Origin: Parvularcula sp964556115
GTDB lineage: Bacteria; Pseudomonadota; Alphaproteobacteria; Caulobacterales; Parvularculaceae
DNA: 24,600 nt
Assembly: GCA_964556115.1 (NCBI GenBank)
Contig: CAZKVC010000023.1
Coordinates: 1 to 24,600, forward strand
Reading direction: 5' to 3'
Shown here: positions 24,527-24,600 of the stretch, in pieces
How positions within the stretch are numbered: position 1 is the first letter of the stretch
Layout of the letters: each line of letters starts with the position of its first letter
Notes under the pieces: generated by a model
Database searches by the model: none
Told to the model about the DNA's origin: nothing
The model's input: the letters and a program-made list of their open reading frames with translations, nothing else
Program-made: the position numbers and the translations under genes

Positions 24527-24600
24527 TTACTGAAAGGTGGGGATGATGAAGCTCTGGTCGCCGACGGTGCCGCCGGGCCAGCGCTGGGTCACGGTCTTGA
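24527..24600 (-). CDS. mmsA: C-terminal end of methylmalonate-semialdehyde dehydrogenase (partial)
   Basis: Only the last 23 codons lie inside the window, reading KTVTQRWPGG and then DQSFIIPTFQ before a TAA at 24527-24529. The KTVTxRWP pattern near the C-terminus is typical of CoA-acylating methylmalonate-semialdehyde dehydrogenase, which makes propionyl-CoA. The position ahead of isobutyryl-CoA dehydrogenase and mmsB supports this. The start and active-site Cys are outside the window. Confidence 0.7.
   Translation of the reverse strand, partial: KTVTQRWPGGTVGDQSFIIPTFQ

Overview
The window reads as chromosomal DNA of a GC-rich, Gram-negative alphaproteobacterium. The evidence is a TonB-dependent receptor, two lipoproteins, a HisKA_2-type histidine kinase paired with a stand-alone receiver, an isobutyryl-CoA dehydrogenase next to 3-hydroxyisobutyrate dehydrogenase, and several acyl-CoA genes. 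I would guess the Parvularcula/Hyphomonas/Caulobacter side of the class, but the sequence alone does not fix the genus. I see no tRNA, rRNA, CRISPR array or intact insertion sequence.

Left third (1-~6190): a loosely packed, decaying accessory zone. It holds a frameshifted gene end (1-440), a short remnant that looks like the start of an ATPase gene (561-~690), an FG-GAP-type lipoprotein gene with no good start codon and two in-frame stops (3219-5327), and an RHS core fragment whose conserved frame is cut by a TAG (5674-6192). The one apparently intact unit in it is a cytosolic two-PAS sensor kinase (1093-2562) followed one base later by a single-domain response regulator (2564-2935).

Right part (6161-24600): densely packed, intact genes. 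On the minus strand are a spermidine-synthase-like gene and prfC (release factor 3), overlapping by 4 bases. Then come an MsbA-type ABC exporter (+), an acyl-CoA dehydrogenase (-), a TonB-dependent receptor (+), an acyl-CoA ligase (-) and a CaiB/racemase-type protein (+). A CPA1 Na+/H+ antiporter (+), an M3 peptidase lipoprotein (-) and EgtB (+) follow. The window ends with a minus-strand valine-catabolism operon, transcribed mmsA (3' end only), isobutyryl-CoA dehydrogenase, then 3-hydroxyisobutyrate dehydrogenase.

How it works together: ligase, racemase-like protein and dehydrogenase form a plausible activation, epimerisation and oxidation set for a branched carboxylic acid, with the receptor as a possible importer. 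The last operon oxidises isobutyryl-CoA towards propionyl-CoA. Two strong intrinsic terminators (14421-14451 and 18750-18783) sit between convergent genes. The main points of interest are the FG-GAP lipoprotein whose frame is cut only by nonsense codons, the RHS remnant, a probable leaderless antiporter mRNA, a perfect inverted repeat between the divergent ligase and racemase genes, and two convergent genes sharing a CTAG as both stop codons.
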